64,000 bases of DNA from Deltaproteobacteria bacterium (lineage in GTDB: Bacteria > Myxococcota_A > Polyangia > DRWM01 > JAAZOP01), in assembly GCA_016218815.1 (NCBI GenBank), contig JACRCX010000055.1:1-64000 (forward strand), in the 5' to 3' direction. Below the pieces are notes generated by a model. The model did not search any database. It had not been told where the DNA came from and worked only from the letters and a program-made list of their open reading frames with translations. Each line of letters begins with the position of its first letter. Position 1 is the stretch's first letter. Below are positions 23,919 to 31,900 of this stretch, one piece after another. The translations under genes and the position numbers were made by a program.

Positions 23919-26207
23919 TCAATTCCCCCCCGCCGTCCGCACCCGCTCCCGCACCAGATACCCCACCGCCTCCCGCGCACAGTGCCGGCAGTAGCCGTGG
24001 TCCTTGAGCAGCACCTCCAGCATCGCTCCCGTCGGCGCCCGCTCCTCCGCCGGCAGCGCGCCCGGGTCGTCGAAGTAGATCAACAGCCGCTCCGCCATCC
24101 GGTGGATCTGCGGCCGCCGCTCGTTGAGCACCGCCCGCCGGATGCGCCGCATCATGTCGGCGAAGAGCTGCACCACCACCACCGCCTTGCCCGGATGCTC
24201 CGTGCGGTGCGCCCCGATCCGCGTCATCACCTCGTTGCGGAACGCCGCCGCGTCCGGTCCCGCACCCGCCCACTTCTCCACCTGCCCCATGAACGACTCG
24301 TCCGCGTCCCGCTCCTGCCCCGTCGCCTTGTCCACCACCCGCTCCTGCTTCACCCAGTGCCGCAGCTCCTTCACGTACCGCTCCACCATCTCCGGGAACC
24401 GCTCGTCCTCCACCAGCCCCGACGAGTTCCGCACGTCGTCCTCGATGCGGTCCAGCACCAGCCGCCGCAGCGCCTCCAGGATCGCTCCCTGGTCGTGGAA
24501 TCCCCCCTTCTCCGCCGCAACCTGCAGCCACTGGTAGTCCGACGCGTGCCGCCGCAGCTCGTCGATCTCCGCCAGCACCCCGAACGGCGACAGACACACC
24601 CCGTCCCCCCGCTGCGCCGCCAGCAGCAGCACGCTGCGCACCTCGCGCGGCGATGCCCCCGTCAGCCCCTCGTAGTCCGTCTCCTCCGCCTGCTCCGCCC
24701 GCAACGCCGTCACCGCCGTCGCCAGCGCCTTGAGGTCGTCCGGGTCCAGCCCCTCCACCGGCCCCTCGCCCGCGTACAGCGCCGCCTTGCCCTCCACGCT
24801 CAGCTCCTCCAGCAGCCGCGAGACCGGCGCCGCGAACTTCGACGGGTCCGGCCGCCGCAAGCGCGTCATCACCGCCCACCGCGCCGCCGCCTCCACCGCG
24901 TGCGGCGCCACGTGCCGCTCGATCTGCGGCACGATGTGCACCTCGTAGATCTCCCGCTCCAGCGGCACCTCCCGCAGGTACGGTACCCGGATCAACGCCA
25001 GCCGCCCCCGGAACGACGGGAACTCCGGATGCCGCCGGAACGCCTCCAGGTGGATCTCGTTGCTCGTCGCCACCAGCACCGCGTTCAGCCGCAGGATCGA
25101 ATGCCCCAGCGTCACCTCCCCGTCCTCGATCGTCGTCAACAGGTACTTGAACGCGTCCAGCGGCCGCTTGAGCAGGTCGTCGAACACCACGATCCCGCCC
25201 GCCCCGTCCACCAGCTCCCCGAACGGCTCGAACAACGCCACGTTCTGCAACGCCGTCGGCAACGCCCCCAGCGAACGGTCCGCCGTGATCTGCCGCTCCC
25301 CCGCGTCCACCGACATCTGCGGCCCGATCGTGATCGCTCCCCGCCGGTAGCCCCGCGACACCGTGTACCGCTCCACCTGCACGTGCGCCAGCACCCGCCG
25401 CAAATCCCCCTCGTACGCCGTCGCCAGCGCGTCGAAGATCTGCCGGCACTTGTGGCACAACCCCGACCGCCCGATCAGCTCCGGCAACCGCACCTCGCCC
25501 CGGCCCGCCAGCGCCGCGTCCAGCACCTCCCGCCGGTACGACTCCGGCAACAGCATCAGCGGATGGTCCCGCACCTCGCACGACAGCCGCGCGTCGATGT
25601 CCCCCTCCTCCAGCCTCGCGTAGCTGCCCGCCTTCCGCACCGCCGCCCGCCCGCTTCCCCCGAACCCCAGACCCCCGCCATGCTCCACCTTGTCCGTCGG
25701 GAAGATCCAGTTGAACCGGTACAGCGCACCCTCCGGCGTGCTCGAGTAGTCCTCCAGCGCCCGCACGATGCACTGCACGAACGTCGTCTTGGACGACCCG
25801 TTCGGGCCGTGCAGCAGGATCAACCGGTTCGCACGCCCGTCCCGCACGAACCCCGAGAGCACCCGGTAGAACGCCCCCTGCGCCCCCTCCTGCCCCACCA
25901 GCCGCTCGCCCCGGCCCCCCGCGAACGCCTGGTCGAACAGCCGGAAACGGTTCACCCGCCCCCAGGGACGCTGCTCCTCCACCTGGCCGTGATGGTCGAA
26001 CGCGTCCCGCAAATACGTCGACGCGTCCCGCATGTGCACCCGCGGCTCCGCCAGCACCAGCCCCAGGTACTCGTCGTACGTCAGGATCTGCCGCCGCTCC
26101 GCGAACGTCCTCGCCGCCCGCTCCGCCAGCTTCCCCAACAGCCCGTCCGGATCCGCCGCCGGCTTCGGCGGCGGCTGGCTCGGTCGCGACTTCGTCTCGC
26201 GTGCCAC
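23919..26207 (-). CDS. prkA: PrkA-family serine protein kinase / AAA ATPase
   Basis: 762 aa, longer than the roughly 640 aa of enterobacterial PrkA/YeaG. Clear PrkA features: early ILTYDEYLGLVLAEPRVHMR, Walker A GPNGSSKTT, SGLCHKCRQIFDAL, LVDGAGGIVVFDDLLKRP, EDGEVTLGHSILRLNAVLVATSNE (Walker B/sensor region), FRGRLALIRVPYLREV, and a C-terminal DHGYCRHCAREAVGYL. The two CxxC pairs could bind zinc. PrkA regulates stationary-phase and stress physiology, usually with YeaH and SpoVR, which are absent here. Start GTG at 26207 has GAGGAG 5 nt upstream; a GTG at 26213 overlaps the preceding stop. Third gene after two paralogous lipoproteins. Confidence 0.9.
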   Translation of the reverse strand: MARETKSRPSQPPPKPAADPDGLLGKLAERAARTFAERRQILTYDEYLGLVLAEPRVHMRDASTYLRDAFDHHGQVEEQRPWGRVNRFRLFDQAFAGGRGERLVGQEGAQGAFYRVLSGFVRDGRANRLILLHGPNGSSKTTFVQCIVRALEDYSSTPEGALYRFNWIFPTDKVEHGGGLGFGGSGRAAVRKAGSYARLEEGDIDARLSCEVRDHPLMLLPESYRREVLDAALAGRGEVRLPELIGRSGLCHKCRQIFDALATAYEGDLRRVLAHVQVERYTVSRGYRRGAITIGPQMSVDAGERQITADRSLGALPTALQNVALFEPFGELVDGAGGIVVFDDLLKRPLDAFKYLLTTIEDGEVTLGHSILRLNAVLVATSNEIHLEAFRRHPEFPSFRGRLALIRVPYLREVPLEREIYEVHIVPQIERHVAPHAVEAAARWAVMTRLRRPDPSKFAAPVSRLLEELSVEGKAALYAGEGPVEGLDPDDLKALATAVTALRAEQAEETDYEGLTGASPREVRSVLLLAAQRGDGVCLSPFGVLAEIDELRRHASDYQWLQVAAEKGGFHDQGAILEALRRLVLDRIEDDVRNSSGLVEDERFPEMVERYVKELRHWVKQERVVDKATGQERDADESFMGQVEKWAGAGPDAAAFRNEVMTRIGAHRTEHPGKAVVVVQLFADMMRRIRRAVLNERRPQIHRMAERLLIYFDDPGALPAEERAPTGAMLEVLLKDHGYCRHCAREAVGYLVRERVRTAGGN

Positions 26208-26209
26208 CG

Positions 26210-26701
26210 TCACTCCTCGCCCACCACGACCGTCCAGCGCTCCGCCGACTCCCGCGTGATGCACCGATCGGCATTGCACAGGCCGAACTTCAGCTTCAGC
26301 TCCACCGGCCGCTCCCCCGCCTCCGCCGCCACCAGCGGGACCTCGAACCGCAGCTCCGTCTCGTCCAGCTTCGCCGCCGCATCCTTGCGCAACGGCGAGG
26401 CCGGCGCCGTGAAACCCGCCGCCTCCACGATCTCCAGCTTCACCGGGTACTCCACGTTCACGTGCCACGGCGCCACCCCCGTCGCCGAAAGCACCGCCGT
26501 GACCGTCCCGCCGACCTTCACGACGTCCTCATGCCGCGCCTCGATCCGGAACTCCTGCCCCTCCGCCGGCGCCGCCGCCGCCCCCGCCCCCGGCGCCGGC
26601 GCGCCCGCCGACTCCTTCGCCTTCCCGCAGCCGCCTGCCGCCCCCGCCGCCACGACCGCCACCGCCAGGCCCCAGGTCCATCCACCACGTCGCTGTCGCA
26701 T
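26210..26701 (-). CDS. lipoprotein, paralogue 2 of tandem pair
   Basis: 163 aa lipoprotein (AGAAGGC box) with a Gly/Ala/Pro linker and a single beta-rich domain. It shares with the gene immediately upstream the motifs PWHVNVEYPVKLEIVEAAGF, ETELRFEVPLV and FGLCNADRCI, so the two arose by tandem duplication. A pair of cysteines (FGLCNADRC) recalls the thiol-bearing N-terminal domain of DsbD-type proteins, but homology is not established. The stop overlaps the possible GTG of prkA by 3 nt. A periplasmic sensor or effector for the PrkA pathway is a reasonable guess only. Confidence 0.75.
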   Translation of the reverse strand: MRQRRGGWTWGLAVAVVAAGAAGGCGKAKESAGAPAPGAGAAAAPAEGQEFRIEARHEDVVKVGGTVTAVLSATGVAPWHVNVEYPVKLEIVEAAGFTAPASPLRKDAAAKLDETELRFEVPLVAAEAGERPVELKLKFGLCNADRCITRESAERWTVVVGEE

Positions 26702-26730
26702 CCGCTTGCCCTCTCCGCGCCGCCCCGCCG

Positions 26731-27276
26731 TCACTCGCCGGCGACCGTCCACGTCCAGCCCAGCACCTTCTCCCGTACCTTGCACTCCCCCGCCTCCACG
26801 CTGTCGCACAGCCCGAACTTGAACTTGAACTCCACCGGCCACTCCCCGACCTCGACCGGAACGACCGGGATCTCGAACCGCAACTCCGCCTCGTCGCACT
26901 GCGCCGCGTCCCCCAGCTCCCGATCCGGTCCCCCCGCCCGCCACTCGCTCGCCGCCAGCGTGAAGTGCTCCACCGCCACCGCCGTCAGCTTCGCCCGGTA
27001 ATCGGGGTTCACGTGCCACGGTTCCCGACCGCTCACCACGAAAACCACCCTCGTCTCCTCCCCCACCCGCACGACTCCCTCGCGCCGCGCCTCCACCACA
27101 TAATGCGTCCCCTCGACCGGCGCCGCCGCGACCTCCTCGACCTCCGCCGTTCCCCCATCCACCACCGAACCCTCGGGCGTCGGCTCCGCCGGCCCCGGAC
27201 CGTTCCCGTTGCAGGCCGCCCCCGCCCACACGGCCAACGCCGCCACCCGCCACCACCCCCGACCTCCCGCCGTCAT
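26731..27276 (-). CDS. lipoprotein, paralogue 1 of tandem pair
   Basis: 181 aa lipoprotein (WAGAAC box), first gene of the lipoprotein-lipoprotein-prkA operon. Same domain as the next gene: EPWHVNPDYRAKLTAVAVEHF, EAELRFEIPVVPVEVGEWPV, FKFGLCDSVEAGEC. The two cysteines are four residues farther apart than in the paralogue only by two. GGAGGAGGGCGAGG precedes the ATG. No enzymatic motif is seen. A promoter is at 27355-27327 and the 29-nt gap to the next gene indicates cotranscription. Confidence 0.75.
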   Translation of the reverse strand: MTAGGRGWWRVAALAVWAGAACNGNGPGPAEPTPEGSVVDGGTAEVEEVAAAPVEGTHYVVEARREGVVRVGEETRVVFVVSGREPWHVNPDYRAKLTAVAVEHFTLAASEWRAGGPDRELGDAAQCDEAELRFEIPVVPVEVGEWPVEFKFKFGLCDSVEAGECKVREKVLGWTWTVAGE

Positions 27277-27326
27277 CGCCTCGCCCTCCTCCACCTCGAC
27301 CCGACCTCCCTCCGTCGGCGGGCGGT

Positions 27327-27355
27327 ATTGAACCATTCGCGCCCGACGGAAGCAA
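27327..27355 (-). promoter_or_regulatory. promoter for lipoprotein-prkA operon
   Basis: -35 TTGCTT (27355-27350), 17-bp spacer, -10 TTCAAT (27332-27327), about 50 nt before the ATG at 27276. Confidence 0.4.
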
Positions 27356-27464
27356 CGCCTCGCTGCGCGGCATCCTGCCTCACCCGGGGACATTTGCCTG
27401 TCCCGACCCGGGACGCCTGCCCGAGGGTTGTCCCAGGATCATTGGCGATCCCGTTGGCGGCGCG

Positions 27465-27480
27465 TGGCACGGCACGTGCT
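27465..27480 (+). promoter_or_regulatory. sigma-54-like promoter for PilZ gene
   Basis: TGGCACGGCACGTGCT matches the sigma-54 consensus TGGCACG-N4-TTGCW in all but one position, with GG (27466-27467) and GC (27478-27479) separated by exactly 10 nt. It lies 49 nt before the PilZ start codon on the same strand. Confidence 0.55.
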
Positions 27481-27528
27481 GCTCTCCGATCGGGGAAGGA
27501 CGCGGGCACGGGCGAAAGGAGGCGTGCA

Positions 27529-28200
27529 ATGATCCGGACGAGCCAGTGGTCGCTCGCGCCGCGCCACAGGACGGCGCCCAGACCGAAAGCGTCCTCGGAA
27601 GAGGACATCACCTCCCAGATCATCCGCCCGTCGAACACCTCGACCTCCCCCGGCGCCCCGGGCCCCGCCCACCCCCGCGACACCTCCGACCTGTTCGCTG
27701 CCCCCTTGGCCACCGCGCAGCCCGCGACAGGCTCCGCGAGCCTCGCGCCGGCCCGGACCGCCGCGCCCGGCGCTCCCCCATCGACCTCGTTCCCCCCGCG
27801 CCCCCGCGCCGTCACCGAGGCTCTCGTCCCTCCGGCCCGCCGCCGCGCCGAGGTGCGCAAGCCGCTGCACATCGGAGTCGAGCTGCTGCGCCGCGGACAC
27901 GACAATCCGGAGTTCGCCATCGGTGCCGACCTCAGCCCCTCCGGCGCCCTCGTCTTCTCCGACGTCGCCCTCGACCCGTCGGACTACGTCGTCCTCCGCT
28001 TCCGGCTCCCCTGGTCGGACGACAAGTACGCCTTCCTCTCCGAAGTCGTGCGCGTCCAGTCCGCGCCCGAACAGGAGCTGGGTGCCCTCTTCGGCTTCGG
28101 ACTCCGCTTCCTCGACGTGTCGCCGTCCGAACGGCTCGGCCTCCGCGAGGAGCTGCAGGATCTGCCCCCCGCCGTCGCCTGGGTGCCCCAGTCGAACTAG
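27529..28200 (+). CDS. PilZ-domain protein
   Basis: 223 aa. AAAGGAGG 6 nt before the ATG. The first 105 residues are low-complexity (Pro/Ala/Thr) and probably disordered. A C-terminal PilZ-like domain (about 108-215) begins RRRAEVRKPLHIGVEL, followed by IGADLSPSGALVF, the D/N-x-S-x-x-G element, and VVLRFRLPWSDDKYAFLSEVVRV. The Arg cluster and D-x-S-x-x-G fit c-di-GMP binding, although the Arg spacing is not the canonical RxxxR at the expected place with certainty. A sigma-54-like promoter suggests regulation with motility or development genes. Confidence 0.75.
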   Translation: MIRTSQWSLAPRHRTAPRPKASSEEDITSQIIRPSNTSTSPGAPGPAHPRDTSDLFAAPLATAQPATGSASLAPARTAAPGAPPSTSFPPRPRAVTEALVPPARRRAEVRKPLHIGVELLRRGHDNPEFAIGADLSPSGALVFSDVALDPSDYVVLRFRLPWSDDKYAFLSEVVRVQSAPEQELGALFGFGLRFLDVSPSERLGLREELQDLPPAVAWVPQSN

Positions 28201-28236
28201 ACCCGTCGCCCCGCCCTCCGCCCGCCTGCCGCGAAC

Positions 28237-28264
28237 TTGCCGGTTTCCGCCCATGCGGTAGGAT
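28237..28264 (+). promoter_or_regulatory. promoter for Asp-rich lipoprotein
   Basis: -35 TTGCCG (28237-28242), 16-bp spacer, -10 TAGGAT (28259-28264); GGGAGGT follows at 28283-28289 and ATG at 28294. Confidence 0.5.
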
Positions 28265-28293
28265 CCCGCACGGAAGGAACCTGGGAGGTCACC

Positions 28294-28776
28294 ATGGCAA
28301 CCACGTCCGGCCGAGGTCTCGCGCTCGTAGCCGTCCGATCGCTTGCCGCCGCCGCCGCGCTCGCCCTGGGCTGCGGCGACGACACCCAGCCGCAGGATGT
28401 CGCCGAGGTCGACACGTACTTCCCGTGCACCGAAGAGATGTGCACCGCCGGGCACACCGTCTGCTGCGGGCCGGCCGCCCCGCCCGGCATCTGGGACTCC
28501 CGGCGCCTCGGCTGCATCTGCCCCGGCGCCGACGCCGACGCCGACGGCGATGCCGACGGCGATGCCGACATCGTGCCCGACGCCGATGTCGACGCCGACG
28601 TCACCCCGGACGCCGATGAGGACGTCGCCCCCGACGTCGACGACGACGTTCCCGTCGACGTCGATGACGACTCGACCCCCGACGTCGACGACGACATTCC
28701 CGCCGACGTCGTCGACGATGTCCCCCCGGACGTCGAGGAAGCCGACGCCACCGAAGATTCCTTCCCCGGGGAGTAG
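28294..28776 (+). CDS. Asp-rich lipoprotein
   Basis: 160 aa. Good ribosome binding site and a lipoprotein signal ending ALALGC. A short Cys-bearing module (FPCTEEMCTAGHTVCCGP, about 45-75) is followed by 80 residues made almost only of Asp, Ala, Val, Pro and Glu (DADGDADGDAD, DVDDDVPVDVDDD). The acidic tail may bind Ca2+ or act as a spacer; no known domain. Its codons are dominated by GAC/GAT and GCC/GTC, giving a near hexanucleotide repeat at the DNA level that would favour length variation. Confidence 0.8.
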   Translation: MATTSGRGLALVAVRSLAAAAALALGCGDDTQPQDVAEVDTYFPCTEEMCTAGHTVCCGPAAPPGIWDSRRLGCICPGADADADGDADGDADIVPDADVDADVTPDADEDVAPDVDDDVPVDVDDDSTPDVDDDIPADVVDDVPPDVEEADATEDSFPGE

Positions 28777-28807
28777 CCCCTCCACACACTCCCCTTCCGG
28801 ACCAACG

Positions 28808-28884
28808 ACCAAGAACCAACAACCACGCGCGCCGCCCCCCCGGACCAAGAACTCCTCCTTTCGTCCCACCAAGAACCAACAACC
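28808..28884. repeat. direct repeat ACCAAGAACCAACAACC, two copies
   Basis: 17-bp identical copies at 28808-28824 and 28868-28884, with a partial copy (GACCAAGAAC) between them. A related string, GGACCAACAACCAAGG, is at 46985-47000 in another gap. Confidence 0.8.
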
Positions 28885-28895
28885 TCCCCCCCACC

Positions 28896-28924
28896 TTGAC
28901 ACCCCGCCCGCCGCGTTCGACCAT
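28896..28924 (+). promoter_or_regulatory. promoter for kinase/AAA/TPR gene
   Basis: -35 TTGACA (28896-28901, perfect), 17-bp spacer, poor -10 GACCAT (28919-28924). The ATG at 28936 follows after 11 nt and has no Shine-Dalgarno, so the leader would be very short. Confidence 0.4.
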
Positions 28925-28935
28925 CGCCCCTCGCC

Positions 28936-31900
28936 ATGGGCCAGCGCGACACGCAGCGGACGCCGCCCCCCGTCGGCCCCGCACCGGGCGCCGTCGTCGG
29001 CGGCTTCGTCCTCGGCGACCGCCTCGGCGAGGGCGGCATGGGCGTCGTCCACCGCGCCCTCGGCCCGGACGGCCGCCCCGCCGCCATCAAGTTCCTCGTC
29101 GCCTCGACCACCAGCGGCAAGGAGGCCGCGCGCCGCTTCGCCCGCGAGGCCGCCATCCGCATCCCGCATCCCAACGTCTGCCAGGTGCTCGACGCCGGCC
29201 ACGCGCTTGACGGCACCCCCTGGATCGCCATGGAGCTGCTCGAAGGCGAGAGCCTCGAGGCCCGGCTCGCTCGCGGCCGCCTGCCGCCCGCCGAAACCGT
29301 CGACCTCGGCGTCCAGGTCTGCCGCGGCCTCACCGCCGCGCACGGCGCCGGCATCGTCCACCGCGATCTCAAGCCGTCCAACCTCTTCCTCTGTCGCGAC
29401 GGCACCGTGAAACTCTTCGATTTCGGCATCGCCCTCCTGTGGTCCGGCGAGGCCACCCGCATGACCACCGCCGGGATGATCCTCGGCACCCCGTGGTACC
29501 TCTCGCCCGAACAGGCCCGCGGACAGGCCGATCTCGACGCCCGCACCGACGTCTGGTCCCTGGGCGTCGCCCTCTGGGAGGGCCTCGCCGGTCGCGCACC
29601 CTTCGCACGCGAAACCCCCCTGGCCAGCGTCGTCGCCGTCCTGATGGAGGACCCCCCGCCCCTCGCGGTCGTCGCTCCCTCCGCACCGCCCTCGCTGGGC
29701 GCCGTCATCGAACGCGCGATGCGCAAGGTGCGCGAAGAGCGCTGGCCGGACGCCGCTTCGTTCGGCGACGCGCTGCGGTCCGCCGATCTGACGACCGCGC
29801 CTGCCCTCCCCGTGCCCCCCTCCGAACCCTCCCGCTCCATCCCGCCCGGCGAGCAGCGGGTCGTCGCCGTCCTCCTGGCCCAGGGGGTCCGGGACCGCGA
29901 GGCGCTCGAGGCCGCCGTGCAGGAGCAGGGCGGATTGTTCATGCCCCTCGTCGGCGGACGCGCGCTCGGCCTCTTCGGCGGCGACGCCTGGGAAGGCGAC
30001 GAGGTCGCCCGCGCCGCGACCGCCGCGTCCGCCTCGCGCGCCGCCGCCGCCTGCATGTCCGTCTCGTCGGGCCGCGCCGCCCAGAGCGGCGCCGGCCTCG
30101 CCGGCTCCGTGCTCCAGGCCGCCGAGGCCGGCTGCAAGCTCGGCCTGGCCGGCGTCGCCGTCGATCCCGAGGCCGCCCGCGGCCTCGGAGACTCCTTCGA
30201 GCTGCGCGATGCGGCCGGCGGCTTCACCGAACTGCCCGCCGCTCGACCGTCACGCGATGCCCTCCCCCGCTCCGACGAGCAGGGCGCCTCCGCGACCTTC
30301 GGCCGCCAGGCCGAGCTGGCCGTCATCCGCCAGGCCGTCGAGCGCCTCCTCGACGAGCGCCGCGCCGCCGCCCTGCTGCTCTCCGGCCCCCCCGGCATCG
30401 GCAAGAGCCGCCTGCGCCGCGAGGCCGCGAGGCTCGTCGCCGCGGCCGCGCCCGCCGCCTGGGTCCTCACCGCCCGCGGCGAGACCCTGCGCCGCGAGAC
30501 CGCCTTCGCCCTCGTCCTCTCCGCGCTCCGCGACCATGCCCAGCTCGGCGCCATCCGCCACGGCTGGCCCCGCCTCGACCCCGCCGCCCCGCTCCACGAA
30601 CGCCGCCTCGCCGTCCTGCGCCTCGCGCTCGAGGCCGTCGGCGAGCAGGGCGGCGCCCCCGCCTGGGTCGGCGTCCTGGGCGAGCTGCTCGGCGTCGACG
30701 TCGGCGAGGCCGCCGCCGCGTCCGCCGCCGCACCCCGCGATCCCCAGGTCGTCCGCGACCGCTTCCGCATGGCCCTGCTCGACTACTTCGGCGCGCTCGC
30801 CGCCCGCGCTCCCCTCGCGCTCCTCGTCGAGGACCTCCAGTGGGCCGACGCACCCTCGCTCGAGCTGCTGGAAGACCTGCTCGACCGCCACGCCGACCGC
30901 CCGCTCCTCGTCCTGGCCACGGCGCGACCCGAGCTGCGCGAGTCGGGGCGCGAGCCGTTCGCCGGGCTGGAAGCCGTGCGCCTGCAAGTCCGCGGCCTCG
31001 CCGTCGCCGACGTCGCTCGCCTCGCCGCCGCCGTCGCCGGCCGCTCCCTGTCCGACGCCCTCGTGCGCTCGGTCGCCGAGCGTACCGCCGGGAACCCGCT
31101 GTTCGTCCGCGAGATCATGCTCGAGCTCCGCGAGCGCGGGTCGCTCGACGCCGGCGCGTCGGATCTGCCTCTGCCGTTGACCGTCGAAGCTGCCGTGCAG
31201 TCGCGCCTGGATCACCTGCGGCTCGTCGAGAAGGACCTCTGCAAGCGCGCTGCCGTGCTCGGCCGCCCGTTCGCGACGCCCGAGGTGTCCGCGCTGGGCG
31301 TGGCGGACGCGGAGCACACGCTGGAGTCGCTGTCGCGGCAGGAAATCCTCGTCGCGCGCGGGCGCGCCCGCGGCGGCCGCGACTGGCAGTTCCGCAGCAC
31401 CCTGGTCGCCGACGTCGCCTATCGCATGCTCGCGGACGACCTCCGCGCGGAGCTGCACCGCCGCGCCGCCGGCTTCCTCTCCTCCGCGCCCCAGGCGGAG
31501 CCCGAAGAGGTGGCGACGCACTTCGAACGGGGAGGGCAGCCGGCGCAGGCTGCCGCCTGGTACCGCAAGGCCGCGCGCGCCGCCGCCGAGCGCGGCGATT
31601 CCGTGACCGTCGTGCGCTGCGCCGAGCCGGCGTTGCGCGATGCGCCGGCGGGGGAGGGCGTCTTCGAGCTGCACCGCGACTACGCCGTCGCCCTCGGCTA
31701 CCTCGGCCGCCGCGAGGAGCAGGAGCGCGAGCTGGGACTCGCCATCGTCGCCGCCCCGCGCGATGCCGACCGCGCGCACATCCTGGTCTATCGCGCCGAG
31801 CTCTTCTGGCGCACGGGGAGAATGGCCGAGGCGTTCGGCGCCGCGGAAGCGGCCGTCGCCTGCGCGGCGCGCGCCGCCGACCGCACGGCCCTCGCCCTCG

